From positions 1 to 32,254 of the forward strand of contig DASQHM010000131.1 of assembly GCA_035632095.1 (NCBI GenBank): DNA of 32,254 nucleotides, given 5' to 3'. A program made the position numbers and the translations under genes. Every line of letters starts with the position of its first letter. The first letter of the stretch is position 1. The notes under the pieces are model-generated. The model did not search any database and was not told where the DNA came from. It saw only the letters and a list, made by a program, of their open reading frames with translations. This DNA comes from DASQHM01 sp035632095 (GTDB lineage Bacteria; Pseudomonadota; Alphaproteobacteria; Ferrovibrionales; Ferrovibrionaceae). Positions 15,321-22,961 of the stretch are shown here, in pieces.

Positions 15321-17348
15321 CTATTCCGCCGCGCGGGCCGCTAGCACCTGGTCCGCCAGCCGGCCTGTCAGTTCCTGCAAGCGGTCGTAGGTATAGGTGA
15401 AACTGCCTACGCCCTGCGTCAGCGAGCGGAGCTCAATGATGAGGTCATGCATCTCGGCCGCCGGCATGTATGCCGTCACCACATCCCAGCCGGGCCAATT
15501 GGGCCGAGCATCGAAGCCGAGAATCTGACCGCGCCGGCCGGAGATGAGGCCGTTGACCTTCGAGGTGAACTCGCTCGGCACCGTGATGTCGATCTTGCAG
15601 ATCGGTTCGAGCAGGACCGGATCGCATTTCGGCATGCCTTCGGTCATGGCGATGCGGCCGGCGGTCTTGAACGCCATTTCGGAGGAATCGACCGCGTGGT
15701 ACGAGCCGTCGTAGAGCGCGACGGCCACGTCGACCACGGGAAAGCCCATGGGCCCGGCCTTGAGGTACTCCTTCACGCCTTCTTCCACCGCCGGAATGAA
15801 GTTCCTCGGCACCACGCCGCCGACGATCTTGTTTTCGAAGGCGAAGCCCGAGCCGCGCGGCAGCGGCTTGATCTCGATATGCACGTCGCCGAACTGCCCG
15901 TGGCCGCCGCTTTGCCGCTTGTGGCGGCCGTGCTGGGTGGCGCTGCGGCGGATCGCTTCCTTGTATGCGACTTTCGGCTTTTCGCCGTCGACGGCCAGGC
16001 CGTATTTGCTTTTGAGCTTGGAAAAGGCGACGCGCAGATGGATGTCACCCTGGCCGCGCAGGACGAATTGGTGCGTATCCGAGTTCTGCTCGAAGCTGAG
16101 CGAAGGATCCTCGTCCAGCAGCTTGCCCATGGCGGCCGAGATCTTCACTTCGTCGTTGCGGTTGGCCGCGTGAATCGCCAGGCCGAAAACCGGCGGCAGG
16201 CGTTCCGCTTTCGGCAACTGCTCGGGCGGCTCCTTCGATGCGCCCAGCGTATCGCCGGTGCGCGCGCTTTCCAGCCGGCCGATCGCCACGATTTCGCCGG
16301 CCGAGGCTTGCGCAATCTTGTCGGTGTGGGCGCCTTTGAGCCGGAAAAGTCCCGCCGCCCGCTCGCCGTTCAGGACCGCGCCATCCTTGATGGTGCCCGA
16401 CCAGACCCTCACCAGCGTCAGCTTGCCGCCATGCGGCGTGACATACGTCTTCAGCACCTGCGCGATCGGCTCGCTCTGCGCCGCATCGATGCCGACGCGC
16501 TCGGCGGCGACGTTGTGCGCCGGCACTTCGTGGCGCAGCGCTTTCAGCAGCCGGCGCACGCCGTGGCCGGTATCGGCGGCGCCGAGCAGCACTGGCACGA
16601 TCAAGCCTTCCTGCAGGTCGCGCGACAGATCGGCAAAGACAATGTCGCGCGAGGGCTCGCGCTCTTCGAGCAAGGCCTCCATCAGCTTGTCGTCGAAATC
16701 GGCAAGCTTCTCCAGCATGGCGTAGCGCGCCTCGGCCTTGCGGTCCTTCATGTCGGCCGGAATTTCGACGATCGCCGAGGGGGCGTCGTCCTTGTAGACG
16801 TAGGCGCGCTCGGACGCGAGATCGACATAACCGGTGACGTGCTCGCCCTCGCGGATCGGCACCTGACGCAGCACCAGCGGTTTCGCCGATACGGCTTGCA
16901 GCGACGCCAGCAGGTCGCGCACCAGGCCGCTCGCCTTGTCGATCTTGTTGACGAAGATGAAATGCGGAATGCCGCGATCGTCGAGCATCTTGAGCAGCGG
17001 TCCGAGGCTCAGCACCTTGTCGGCTTCCGGCTCGCACACGACGACCGCCGCATCGATGCCGATCAGCGCGTTCAGCGTTTCCTGAAGGAATTCGATCGAG
17101 CCGGGGCAATCGAGGAAGGTGAAGGTGTCGTCGAGGAACGTGGTGGTCGCGCAGTTGACTTCGACGCTCATCTGCCGTTCGCGCGCTTCGATCGAGGCAT
17201 CGCCCACGCTGCTCTTCTCGGTGACCGAACCCTTGCGCGGAATGGCGCCGGTCGCCAGCAGAATGCTTTCGAGCAACGTGGTCTTGCCGCTGAGATAAGG
17301 GCCGACGAGCGCGACGCTGCGCGGGCCGGACGGCTTGCGGTCGCTCAT
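15321..17348 (-). CDS. Elongation factor G-like GTPase (EF-G2 type)
   Basis: A 675-residue translation-factor GTPase with all EF-G domains. The G domain has G1 GPYLSGKT (16-23), G3 DCPGS (80-84) and G4 NKID (134-137). Domain II lies near residues 300-390, then domains III-V with SGGHGQFGDVHIEIKPLP and FTSKVNGLISGRRGQILGFD. The catalytic His of canonical EF-G (DTPGH) is Ser84 here, and the switch I RGIT is RQMS. These changes mark a second class that binds GTP but, in the mycobacterial EF-G2 that was tested, lacks ribosome-stimulated GTPase activity. It is therefore not the housekeeping translocase. The ATG at 17348 has a GGGGAGG ribosome site; the longer frame to 17471 is not conserved. Confidence 0.93.
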   Translation of the reverse strand: MSDRKPSGPRSVALVGPYLSGKTTLLESILLATGAIPRKGSVTEKSSVGDASIEARERQMSVEVNCATTTFLDDTFTFLDCPGSIEFLQETLNALIGIDAAVVVCEPEADKVLSLGPLLKMLDDRGIPHFIFVNKIDKASGLVRDLLASLQAVSAKPLVLRQVPIREGEHVTGYVDLASERAYVYKDDAPSAIVEIPADMKDRKAEARYAMLEKLADFDDKLMEALLEEREPSRDIVFADLSRDLQEGLIVPVLLGAADTGHGVRRLLKALRHEVPAHNVAAERVGIDAAQSEPIAQVLKTYVTPHGGKLTLVRVWSGTIKDGAVLNGERAAGLFRLKGAHTDKIAQASAGEIVAIGRLESARTGDTLGASKEPPEQLPKAERLPPVFGLAIHAANRNDEVKISAAMGKLLDEDPSLSFEQNSDTHQFVLRGQGDIHLRVAFSKLKSKYGLAVDGEKPKVAYKEAIRRSATQHGRHKRQSGGHGQFGDVHIEIKPLPRGSGFAFENKIVGGVVPRNFIPAVEEGVKEYLKAGPMGFPVVDVAVALYDGSYHAVDSSEMAFKTAGRIAMTEGMPKCDPVLLEPICKIDITVPSEFTSKVNGLISGRRGQILGFDARPNWPGWDVVTAYMPAAEMHDLIIELRSLTQGVGSFTYTYDRLQELTGRLADQVLAARAAE

Positions 17349-17484
17349 GGCGGTGCCTCCCCGTACTGATTCCCTAGGCATTGTCATGTTTTCAAGCGGA
17401 CGAGTGCGTGGCAAGGGGAAAGCGCTCCGCCGTCGCGCCGGCGCGCAACCAGCCCGAAGCATGAGGGCCAAGACCCTCGCGCCA

Positions 17485-18408
17485 TTAGCGATTTGGCGTT
17501 TTTACCAAGCCGGTGCCGCGCCCCTCCAAGACGGCCCGTTGGGCCGCGATCCCCTCCCCGACCAGCTCGAAGAAGGCACGCACCCGCGCGGTGCGCCTGA
17601 GATCGCCGTGGGTTGCGATCCACAGCTCGCGGGCCAACTCGGGTAGCGGCGGCATGAGACGGCGCAAACTCCGCTCCGGATCGGCGAGATAGCACGGCAG
17701 CACGGCGACGCCCACGCCTGCTTTCGCCATGAGCATCTGGTTCACCAGACTGCTCGTGCGGTAGACAACAAGCTCCGGTGACGCCGTGCGCGCGAGCCAA
17801 TCGGCCACGGCCATTTGCGTCGCGCCTTCCTCCCATCCGATCACGGCGTGACGGTTCAGGCCGGCCGGCGATTTCATGCCGCCATGCCTCTTGATGTAGT
17901 CCGCAGCCGCGTAGAGCGTCCACGCCACATCGCCGAGCTTGCGGCCGAACAGGCTGTCTTGGGTCGGGCGCATGGCGCGAATGGCGATATCTGCCTCGCG
18001 CTTCGACAAGCTCAACAATCGATTGTCGATGGCGAGTTCGATGCGGATGCCGGGATGCTCCCGGCGAAAGCGGGCGAACAACGGCGGCAGCAGGCGGTAC
18101 GCCGTCGATTCCGATGCCGTGACCCTGAGCCGGCCCTCGAGCCGCGTGTCGCGGCCGCTGACGTCGCGGTCGAGCGCCATCGCTTCCGCCTCCATGCGCT
18201 CGGCGCCTTCGATAATGCGCTCGCCGGCGGCAGTCGGCTGATAGCCTTGCGGCAGCCGCTCAAACAGCCGCACGCCGAGGCCACGCTCCAGCGCGCCCAA
18301 CCGGCGGAACACCGTGGAATGATCGACGGACAAGGCGCGCGCGGCCCCGGCTAACGATCCGGCGCGCGCGACGGCAAGTGTCAGGCGAAGATCGTCCCAG
18401 TCGGGCAT
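17485..18408 (-). CDS. LysR-family transcriptional regulator
   Basis: A 307-residue LysR regulator. The HTH reads WDDLRLTLAVARAGSLAGAA followed by LSVDHSTVFRRLGALERGLG, with the VDHSTVFRRL recognition-helix variant seen in one LysR subgroup. The effector domain spans about 90-290. It is divergent from the glutathione S-transferase gene, 102 bp apart, and the gap contains TTTGC-N11-GCAAA, a classic LysR box. It therefore probably controls that gene and itself. The start at 18408 is chosen because the HTH begins right after it; the frame to 18468 adds unconserved residues. No strong ribosome site is seen. Confidence 0.93.
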   Translation of the reverse strand: MPDWDDLRLTLAVARAGSLAGAARALSVDHSTVFRRLGALERGLGVRLFERLPQGYQPTAAGERIIEGAERMEAEAMALDRDVSGRDTRLEGRLRVTASESTAYRLLPPLFARFRREHPGIRIELAIDNRLLSLSKREADIAIRAMRPTQDSLFGRKLGDVAWTLYAAADYIKRHGGMKSPAGLNRHAVIGWEEGATQMAVADWLARTASPELVVYRTSSLVNQMLMAKAGVGVAVLPCYLADPERSLRRLMPPLPELARELWIATHGDLRRTARVRAFFELVGEGIAAQRAVLEGRGTGLVKTPNR

Positions 18409-18420
18409 GGTGCTTGCACA

Positions 18421-18441
18421 TTTGCAATATTGATTGGCAAA
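18421..18441. promoter_or_regulatory. LysR-type operator TTTGC-N11-GCAAA
   Basis: Perfect 5-bp arms tttgc (18421-18425) and gcaaa (18437-18441) are separated by 11 bases, fitting the T-N11-A rule of LysR boxes. It lies 13 bp from the LysR start codon and 70 bp from the GST start, in the divergent promoter region. Confidence 0.6.
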
Positions 18442-18510
18442 CATGCGCCTAGCGTTGCATTTCCGCAAGCCTTAGCATTTGTTCCAGGATCCGAACGCCG
18501 GAGGGCCGCC

Positions 18511-19182
18511 GTGACCGAACAGCGCCGAAGCTTGAACCTGGTCAGCCATCACCTTTGTCCCTACGTACAGCGGGCGTTGATCGCCCTCGCCGAGAAGGGC
18601 GTGCCGCACGAGCGCACATATATCGACTTGTCGGACAAGCCCGAGTGGTTCAAGCGCATCTCGCCGCTCGGGCGCGTGCCGCTTCTTTTGGTGGACGGCG
18701 CCGTGCTGTTCGAGTCCGCCGTCATCGTCGACTACCTGGACGAAACGACGCCGCACCCGCTGCACCCGCGCGACCCGCTGGCCAAGGCCATGCACCGCTC
18801 TTGGGTCGAATTCGCCTCCGCCGTGCTGAGTGACATCGGCGGCTTCTACGCGGCACCGGATGCGGCAGGTTTCGAGCAGAAGCGGCGCACGCTGGCGGCA
18901 CGCTTCGGCACTTTGGAAGCGGCGCTCAACGGCAATCCTTGGTTCGGCGGGCCTGATTTCTCCCTGGTCGACGCCGCCTTCGCCCCGGTGTTCCGCTATT
19001 TCGACGTCTTCGACCGTATCGGCGATTTCGGCGTCCTCGCGGATTTGCCGAAGGCGGCAGCTTGGCGGCGCGCCTTGTTGGAGCGACCCTCGGTCCGAAA
19101 CGCCGTCGCGGCGGACTACCCCGACCGGCTCAAGTCCTTCCTGAAGCAGCGCAATTCCCATCTTTCGACGTTGATCCATTAA
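18511..19182 (+). CDS. Glutathione S-transferase family protein
   Basis: A 223-residue GST. The thioredoxin-like N-domain contains SHHLCPYVQRALIALAEKGV with Cys16 in a CPY motif, as in omega/beta-like GSTs that do thiol transfer rather than Tyr/Ser-based conjugation. The glutathione-binding RVPLLLVDGAVLFESAVIVD includes the ES pair. The all-alpha C-domain follows (about 90-210) with FGGPDFSLVDAAFAPVFRYF. A GTG start at 18511 is chosen because GGAGGG ends five bases before it; the frame is open upstream to 18430 but unconserved. It is divergent from a LysR gene and followed 70 bp later by tetR. Confidence 0.9.
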   Translation: MTEQRRSLNLVSHHLCPYVQRALIALAEKGVPHERTYIDLSDKPEWFKRISPLGRVPLLLVDGAVLFESAVIVDYLDETTPHPLHPRDPLAKAMHRSWVEFASAVLSDIGGFYAAPDAAGFEQKRRTLAARFGTLEAALNGNPWFGGPDFSLVDAAFAPVFRYFDVFDRIGDFGVLADLPKAAAWRRALLERPSVRNAVAADYPDRLKSFLKQRNSHLSTLIH

Positions 19183-19215
19183 GCCTTGCGAACCGCCGCT
19201 TGACTTTCGTTGCCG

Positions 19216-19233
19216 ACATACCTACTAGTATGT
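19216..19233. promoter_or_regulatory. Palindromic operator upstream of tetR
   Basis: acatac (19216-19221) and gtatgt (19228-19233) form a perfect inverted repeat with a 6-bp spacer. A second, overlapping perfect palindrome tactagta (19223-19230) sits within it. It ends 19 bp before the TetR start codon, the usual site for self-repression. Confidence 0.6.
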
Positions 19234-19252
19234 ACAAGCAACGGAGGCGATC

Positions 19253-19864
19253 ATGGATGCCAGGCGTCAACTGATCGATGCGGCGAAGGACTTGTTGTGG
19301 GAACGCGGCTTCGAGGCCATGAGCCCGCGCGCGGTGCTCGAGAGGAGCGGCGCCGGACAGGGCAGCCTGTACCACCACTTCCGCGGCAAGCTGGACCTCG
19401 CCGCGGCGGCGTTGTCGGAAACATCCGAAGAACTCTGCGGCTGGCTCGACGAACGCTTTGCCGAAGGCAACTCGCCGCTTGGCACCGTGCGCGGCTGGCT
19501 CGGCCACCCGCGCGACGCGCTGAAGGGTTGCCGCATGGGACGCATGGCGGCCGAGGCGGCGATCCGCGACGAAGCGATCCGCCACCCGGTCGGCCTCTAC
19601 TTCACGCGGCTCGAGCAGAAGCTGGCTTCGGCGATCGGCGAGGCCATCGAGGCCGGCGAATTGCCGCCCGGACTCGATCCGCTGGATCTCGCCGCGACCC
19701 TTTCGGCCACCGTGCAGGGCGGTTATGTGCTCGCGCGCGTCCGCGGCGACGACGGACAGATGAAACGCGCCGTGCGGGGCGCACTGTCCTTGCTCGAACA
19801 CGTGGCGCGCAAGAGCGCCGCTCCGGTGCGAAGCCGGCGCAACGGTGCGCGGAGATTGCCATGA
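19253..19864 (+). CDS. TetR-family transcriptional repressor
   Basis: A 203-residue TetR regulator. The HTH spans about residues 20-50 (FEAMSPRAVLERSGAGQGSL followed by YHHFRGKLDLAAAAL). The C-terminal part is the ligand-binding helical domain, similar to the YxaF/LmrA-type group that responds to small aromatic or drug-like compounds. The ATG at 19253 has a GGAGGC ribosome site. Its stop overlaps the start of the next gene by four bases (ATGA), so the two are translationally coupled. A palindrome at 19216-19233 is the likely operator. The tail is basic (VRSRRNGARRLP). Confidence 0.93.
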   Translation: MDARRQLIDAAKDLLWERGFEAMSPRAVLERSGAGQGSLYHHFRGKLDLAAAALSETSEELCGWLDERFAEGNSPLGTVRGWLGHPRDALKGCRMGRMAAEAAIRDEAIRHPVGLYFTRLEQKLASAIGEAIEAGELPPGLDPLDLAATLSATVQGGYVLARVRGDDGQMKRAVRGALSLLEHVARKSAAPVRSRRNGARRLP

Positions 19865-20490
19865 CCGCGCCGAACGACGTCGCCTTCAGCGCCGCGGTCA
19901 AGGCCGAACAGGCCAAGCGCGGCTCGCGGCGGCAATTCGAGCGCGCGGCCGAGGCGCGGCCCATGCGCAGCACCGTCACGCCGGACCTCGTCGCGTTCCT
20001 GGGCGAGCTCGATCATTTCTATCTCGGCACCGCCAGCGCCGATCGCCAGCCGTACATCCAGCATCGCGGCGGACCAAAGGGGTTCCTGAAGGCGACCGAC
20101 GAACGTCATCTGGCATTTGCCGATTTCGCCGGCAACCGGCAATACATCACGCTCGGCAATCTCGCCGAGAACCCGCGCGCCTACATGTTCCTGATGCATT
20201 ACCCGACCCAGCAGCGCGTTAAGCTTTGGGGTACGGCGGAGGTCATCGAGGACGATCCGGCGCTGCTCGCCCGGCTGGCGGACGCGAGCTACCGGGCCAA
20301 GCCGGAGCGCGTGATCCGTTTCCGCATCGAAGCCTGGGACATCAATTGCCGCCAGCACATCACGCCGCGCTATACGCAAGAGGATATCAACGCGGCGGCG
20401 GTCAAGATGGCGCAGCGCATCGCCGAACTCGAGGCGGAAGTCGCGCGGCTCCGCGCGCAAAATTCAGGCGCTATGGTTGAGAACGCTTAA
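19861..20490 (+). CDS. Pyridoxamine 5'-phosphate oxidase-family (FMN split-barrel) protein
   Basis: A 209-residue flavin-type split-barrel protein. Recognisable parts are FLGELDHFYLGTASADRQPY, IQHRGGPKGFLKATDERHLA, GNRQYITLGNLAENPRAYMF and LWGTAEVIEDDPALL. It ends in a short coiled coil (AQRIAELEAEVARLRAQ). Members of this group bind FMN and are usually reductases or nitro/quinone-detoxifying proteins of unknown substrate, not true PdxH. The ATG overlaps the TetR stop (ATGA), so it is the immediate target of that repressor. A 112-residue C-terminal part retains all conserved strands, so the protein appears intact. Confidence 0.88.
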   Translation: MTAPNDVAFSAAVKAEQAKRGSRRQFERAAEARPMRSTVTPDLVAFLGELDHFYLGTASADRQPYIQHRGGPKGFLKATDERHLAFADFAGNRQYITLGNLAENPRAYMFLMHYPTQQRVKLWGTAEVIEDDPALLARLADASYRAKPERVIRFRIEAWDINCRQHITPRYTQEDINAAAVKMAQRIAELEAEVARLRAQNSGAMVENA

Positions 20491-20508
20491 CCGTTTCGTA
20501 GAGCCGCA

Positions 20509-20537
20509 TTGAGAAACGCCCGTCGAAATGGTATGAT
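20509..20537 (+). promoter_or_regulatory. Sigma70-type promoter for the ACT-like gene
   Basis: TTGAGA (20509-20514) and TATGAT (20532-20537) are spaced by exactly 17 bases and are each close to consensus. Transcription would start near 20544, about 100 bp before the ACT-like gene. This is one of the best promoter matches in the window. Confidence 0.65.
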
Positions 20538-20579
20538 TTACAAATGACGTGGCGAATTCCTTCGCAGCGAATTACCGGC

Positions 20580-20600
20580 TCGGCCCTCATCGAGGGCCGA
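20580..20600 (+). promoter_or_regulatory. Perfect hairpin in the leader of the ACT-like gene
   Basis: A 9-bp perfect stem (tcggccctc 20580-20588, gagggccga 20592-20600) has a three-base loop. It lies about 35 bases into the predicted transcript and 43 bp before the ACT-like start. No T run follows. It may be a pause, attenuator or protein-binding hairpin. Confidence 0.45.
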
Positions 20601-20643
20601 ATTGCCGCCGGTGCGTTGACGCTGCAAACGAAGGAACCCTGCC

Positions 20644-20943
20644 ATGCCGTTGCATCCATCTGATCACAACCAGCCCACCTATTGCTTCGCCGTCACCGCC
20701 CGGGTCGACCCGGGCCTGATGCCGCGCATCCTCGATCAATTCGCCCGCCGCAACCTGGTGCCGAGCCAATGGCACGCCGCCGTCGGCGGCCGTTTCGGCG
20801 AAGAACTGTCGATCGACGTGCAATTGCAGGGCGTCGAGCGCAGGGAAGCGGAACGGCTCGCCAGCCTGTTTCGCGAGATGGTCGGCGTGAGCTGGGTGGC
20901 ATTGTCGGAAAAGGCACTGGCGAAAGGCCAAGCCGCGATCTAG
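20644..20943 (+). CDS. ACT-domain small protein (acetolactate synthase regulatory-like)
   Basis: A 99-residue protein that is essentially one ACT-type domain: YCFAVTARVDPGLMPRILDQ, FARRNLVPSQWHAAVGGRFG, SIDVQLQGVERREAERLASL, FREMVGVSWVAL. This beta-alpha-beta pattern resembles the regulatory ACT domain of acetolactate synthase small subunits (IlvH/IlvM) that bind branched-chain amino acids. No large subunit is adjacent, so a free-standing amino-acid sensor is a possible role. The ATG has an AAGGAA ribosome site. A good promoter and a leader hairpin lie upstream, and the dienelactone hydrolase follows 38 bp later. Confidence 0.75.
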   Translation: MPLHPSDHNQPTYCFAVTARVDPGLMPRILDQFARRNLVPSQWHAAVGGRFGEELSIDVQLQGVERREAERLASLFREMVGVSWVALSEKALAKGQAAI

Positions 20944-20981
20944 CGTCCCCGGCAGGCATTCGAACCGGCGAAGGACGCCCC

Positions 20982-21704
20982 ATGATCACGAAAACGCTCG
21001 AGTACCGCGACGGCCGTGTGACGCTGAAGGGCTTTCTCGCTTACGACGAGAAGCGCTCCGGTCCGCGCCCCGGCGTCGTGGTGTTTCCCGAAGCGCTAGG
21101 CCTCGGCCAGCACGCCATGGAGCGCGCGCGCCGGCTTGCGGCCGCCGGTTACGTGGCGCTCGCCGCCGATCCCTACGGTGACGGCATCTTCGTCGACACG
21201 CTGCCGAAGGCGGTGGAGCTGATGACCGCGGTGCGCTCCGACGTCGCGGTGTGGCGCGCCCGCGCCAAGGCCGCCCTCGATGCCCTGACCGCGCAGCCGC
21301 AAACCGACCGTGGCCGTCTTGCGGCAATCGGCTACTGCTTCGGCGGCAGCACCGCGCTCGAGCTTGCGCGCAGCGGCGCACCGCTCGGCGCCGTCACCAG
21401 TTTCCACGGTGGCCTTGAATCCCCCCGGCCCGACGACGCGCGCAATATCCGCGCCAAGGTGCTGGTCTGCCACGGCGCCCTGGATCCGCTGGTCACGCCG
21501 GCCCACGTTGCCGCGTTCCAGGACCAGATGCGCCAGACCAAGGTCGATTGGGAATTGCAAATCTATGGCGGCGCGACCCACAGCTTCACCAATCCGGAAG
21601 CCGGCAGTTTCGGGAATCCTGCTTTCGCATACAGCAAGGCCGCCGATACGCGGTCGTGGAAGGCCATGCTCGACCTGTTCGCGGAAGTCTTCGGAAGCGA
21701 CTGA
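20982..21704 (+). CDS. Dienelactone hydrolase family protein
   Basis: A 240-residue alpha/beta hydrolase of the dienelactone hydrolase family. The nucleophile is Cys119 in AAIGYCFGGSTALELA, with Asp168 (VCHGALDPLVTP) and His200 (GATHSFTNPEAG) completing the Cys-Asp-His triad. In model enzymes this family opens dienelactones in chlorocatechol breakdown, but most genome copies have unknown ester substrates. The ATG at 20982 has an AAGGA ribosome site. It converges tightly on the serine hydrolase gene, with only seven bases between the stops and no terminator between them. Confidence 0.92.
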   Translation: MITKTLEYRDGRVTLKGFLAYDEKRSGPRPGVVVFPEALGLGQHAMERARRLAAAGYVALAADPYGDGIFVDTLPKAVELMTAVRSDVAVWRARAKAALDALTAQPQTDRGRLAAIGYCFGGSTALELARSGAPLGAVTSFHGGLESPRPDDARNIRAKVLVCHGALDPLVTPAHVAAFQDQMRQTKVDWELQIYGGATHSFTNPEAGSFGNPAFAYSKAADTRSWKAMLDLFAEVFGSD

Positions 21705-21711
21705 GCCGCGC

Positions 21712-22956
21712 TCAGCGCGCCCAGGCGCCGCTCGCGTTGGAGCTGTAGCCAAGACACCGGTAGGCGGCATCGACCAGCGATTGGCCGCGCTCGTTCAGCA
21801 GAATTCCGGGGCCCATGCGGTTCATGGTGTAGCCGAAGGCAAGCCCGCATTCCGGATCGGCGAAGCCGATGCTGCCGCCGGCACCCACGTGCCCGAATGC
21901 GTCGCGGCCGAGCACCGCGCTGTCGCGTCCGCCGCCGTTGCGGCGATTGTCCATGGACACCATGAAACCTTGCGCAAATCGGGTCGGGATCATCAAGGTG
22001 GCGTCGAGATGCGTCGCCATCGATACCTGGCGCATGCGGCCGAGCGTATCGCCGTCGACCAGCTTCACCTTGCCGAGGCTGCCGCCGTTGGCAAGCGGCG
22101 CGTACATGCCGGCGAGGCCGCGCGCGTTGGTGATGCCGTTGGCGGCGCCGATCTCGGCCGCGTGACCGGCGCGCGTGTTGGCGCCGCCGAGGCGCCACGA
22201 TCCGCCGTTGAACAGGAACAGGTTCGGGATCGAGCCTCGCTCGTTCAACGCCGCCTTCAGGAACGGCGTGGTCTGCTCGGCCGGCGGGGCGCGATAGAAC
22301 ATCATCGGCGCGACGCGCGGCTCGATCGCTTCCGGCAGCCCGATCCAGAAATCGAGACCGAGCGGGTCGGCGATCTCCTTGCGGAAGAAGGCGCCGAGCG
22401 ACATTCCGCTGACGCGGCGCACGATCTCGCCGACCGTATAGCCGAACGTCATCGCGTGATAGCCGTTGCGCGTGCCCGGCTGCCAGAACGGCGGCTCCGC
22501 CGCTAGCCGCCCGGTCATGTGATCCCAGTCGTAGATCCGGTCGCCGTCGATCTTGTCGCGCAGCACCGGCACGCCGACCGAGTGATCGAGCATCATGCGC
22601 ACGGTTGCGCCGTCCTTGCCATGCTGGCCAAACTCGGGCCAAATCGAGACCACCGGCGCTTCGATATCGAGCGCGGCGCGGCTCGCCAGGATGTGGGCGC
22701 AGAGCGCGGTGGCGCCCTTGGTGCAGGAATAGACGATCGACACCGTATCGCGGTGCCAGGCCCGCTTCGTGTCCGGATCGGCCAGGCCGCCCCAAAGGTC
22801 GACCACGGTGCGGCCCTGATGCGACACCGCGAGCGACGCGCCCACCTCATTGCGTTCGAAGAAGTTGCGGGCGAACTCGGCCGCAAGCGAATCGAAAGCT
22901 GGATCGCACAGGCCCTCGACGATGCCTCCCGGCACCTCGCGCCGGACGACGTGCAT
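21712..22956 (-). CDS. Serine hydrolase, beta-lactamase family (EstB type)
   Basis: A 414-residue serine hydrolase of the beta-lactamase/class C fold. The SxxK motif is S77-C-T-K80 (VSIVYSCTKGATAL). The Tyr motif is likely Y166 in TRNGYHAMTFGY, and the C-terminal HVGAGGSIGFADPECGLAFG replaces the KTG triad, as in EstB esterases. No signal peptide, so it is cytoplasmic and more likely an esterase than a penicillin-binding enzyme. The ATG at 22956 lies five bases after the RraA-like stop, so the two are co-transcribed; the longer frame to 23073 overlaps that gene and is unconserved. Confidence 0.9.
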   Translation of the reverse strand: MHVVRREVPGGIVEGLCDPAFDSLAAEFARNFFERNEVGASLAVSHQGRTVVDLWGGLADPDTKRAWHRDTVSIVYSCTKGATALCAHILASRAALDIEAPVVSIWPEFGQHGKDGATVRMMLDHSVGVPVLRDKIDGDRIYDWDHMTGRLAAEPPFWQPGTRNGYHAMTFGYTVGEIVRRVSGMSLGAFFRKEIADPLGLDFWIGLPEAIEPRVAPMMFYRAPPAEQTTPFLKAALNERGSIPNLFLFNGGSWRLGGANTRAGHAAEIGAANGITNARGLAGMYAPLANGGSLGKVKLVDGDTLGRMRQVSMATHLDATLMIPTRFAQGFMVSMDNRRNGGGRDSAVLGRDAFGHVGAGGSIGFADPECGLAFGYTMNRMGPGILLNERGQSLVDAAYRCLGYSSNASGAWAR

Positions 22957-22961
22957 CGGGC

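Noticed and set aside
15447..17369. A 640-codon open frame antisense to the EF-G-like gene
   Set aside because: High GC removes stop codons from antisense frames. The translation is an Arg/His/Asp-rich low-complexity product, while the opposite strand encodes a clear EF-G.
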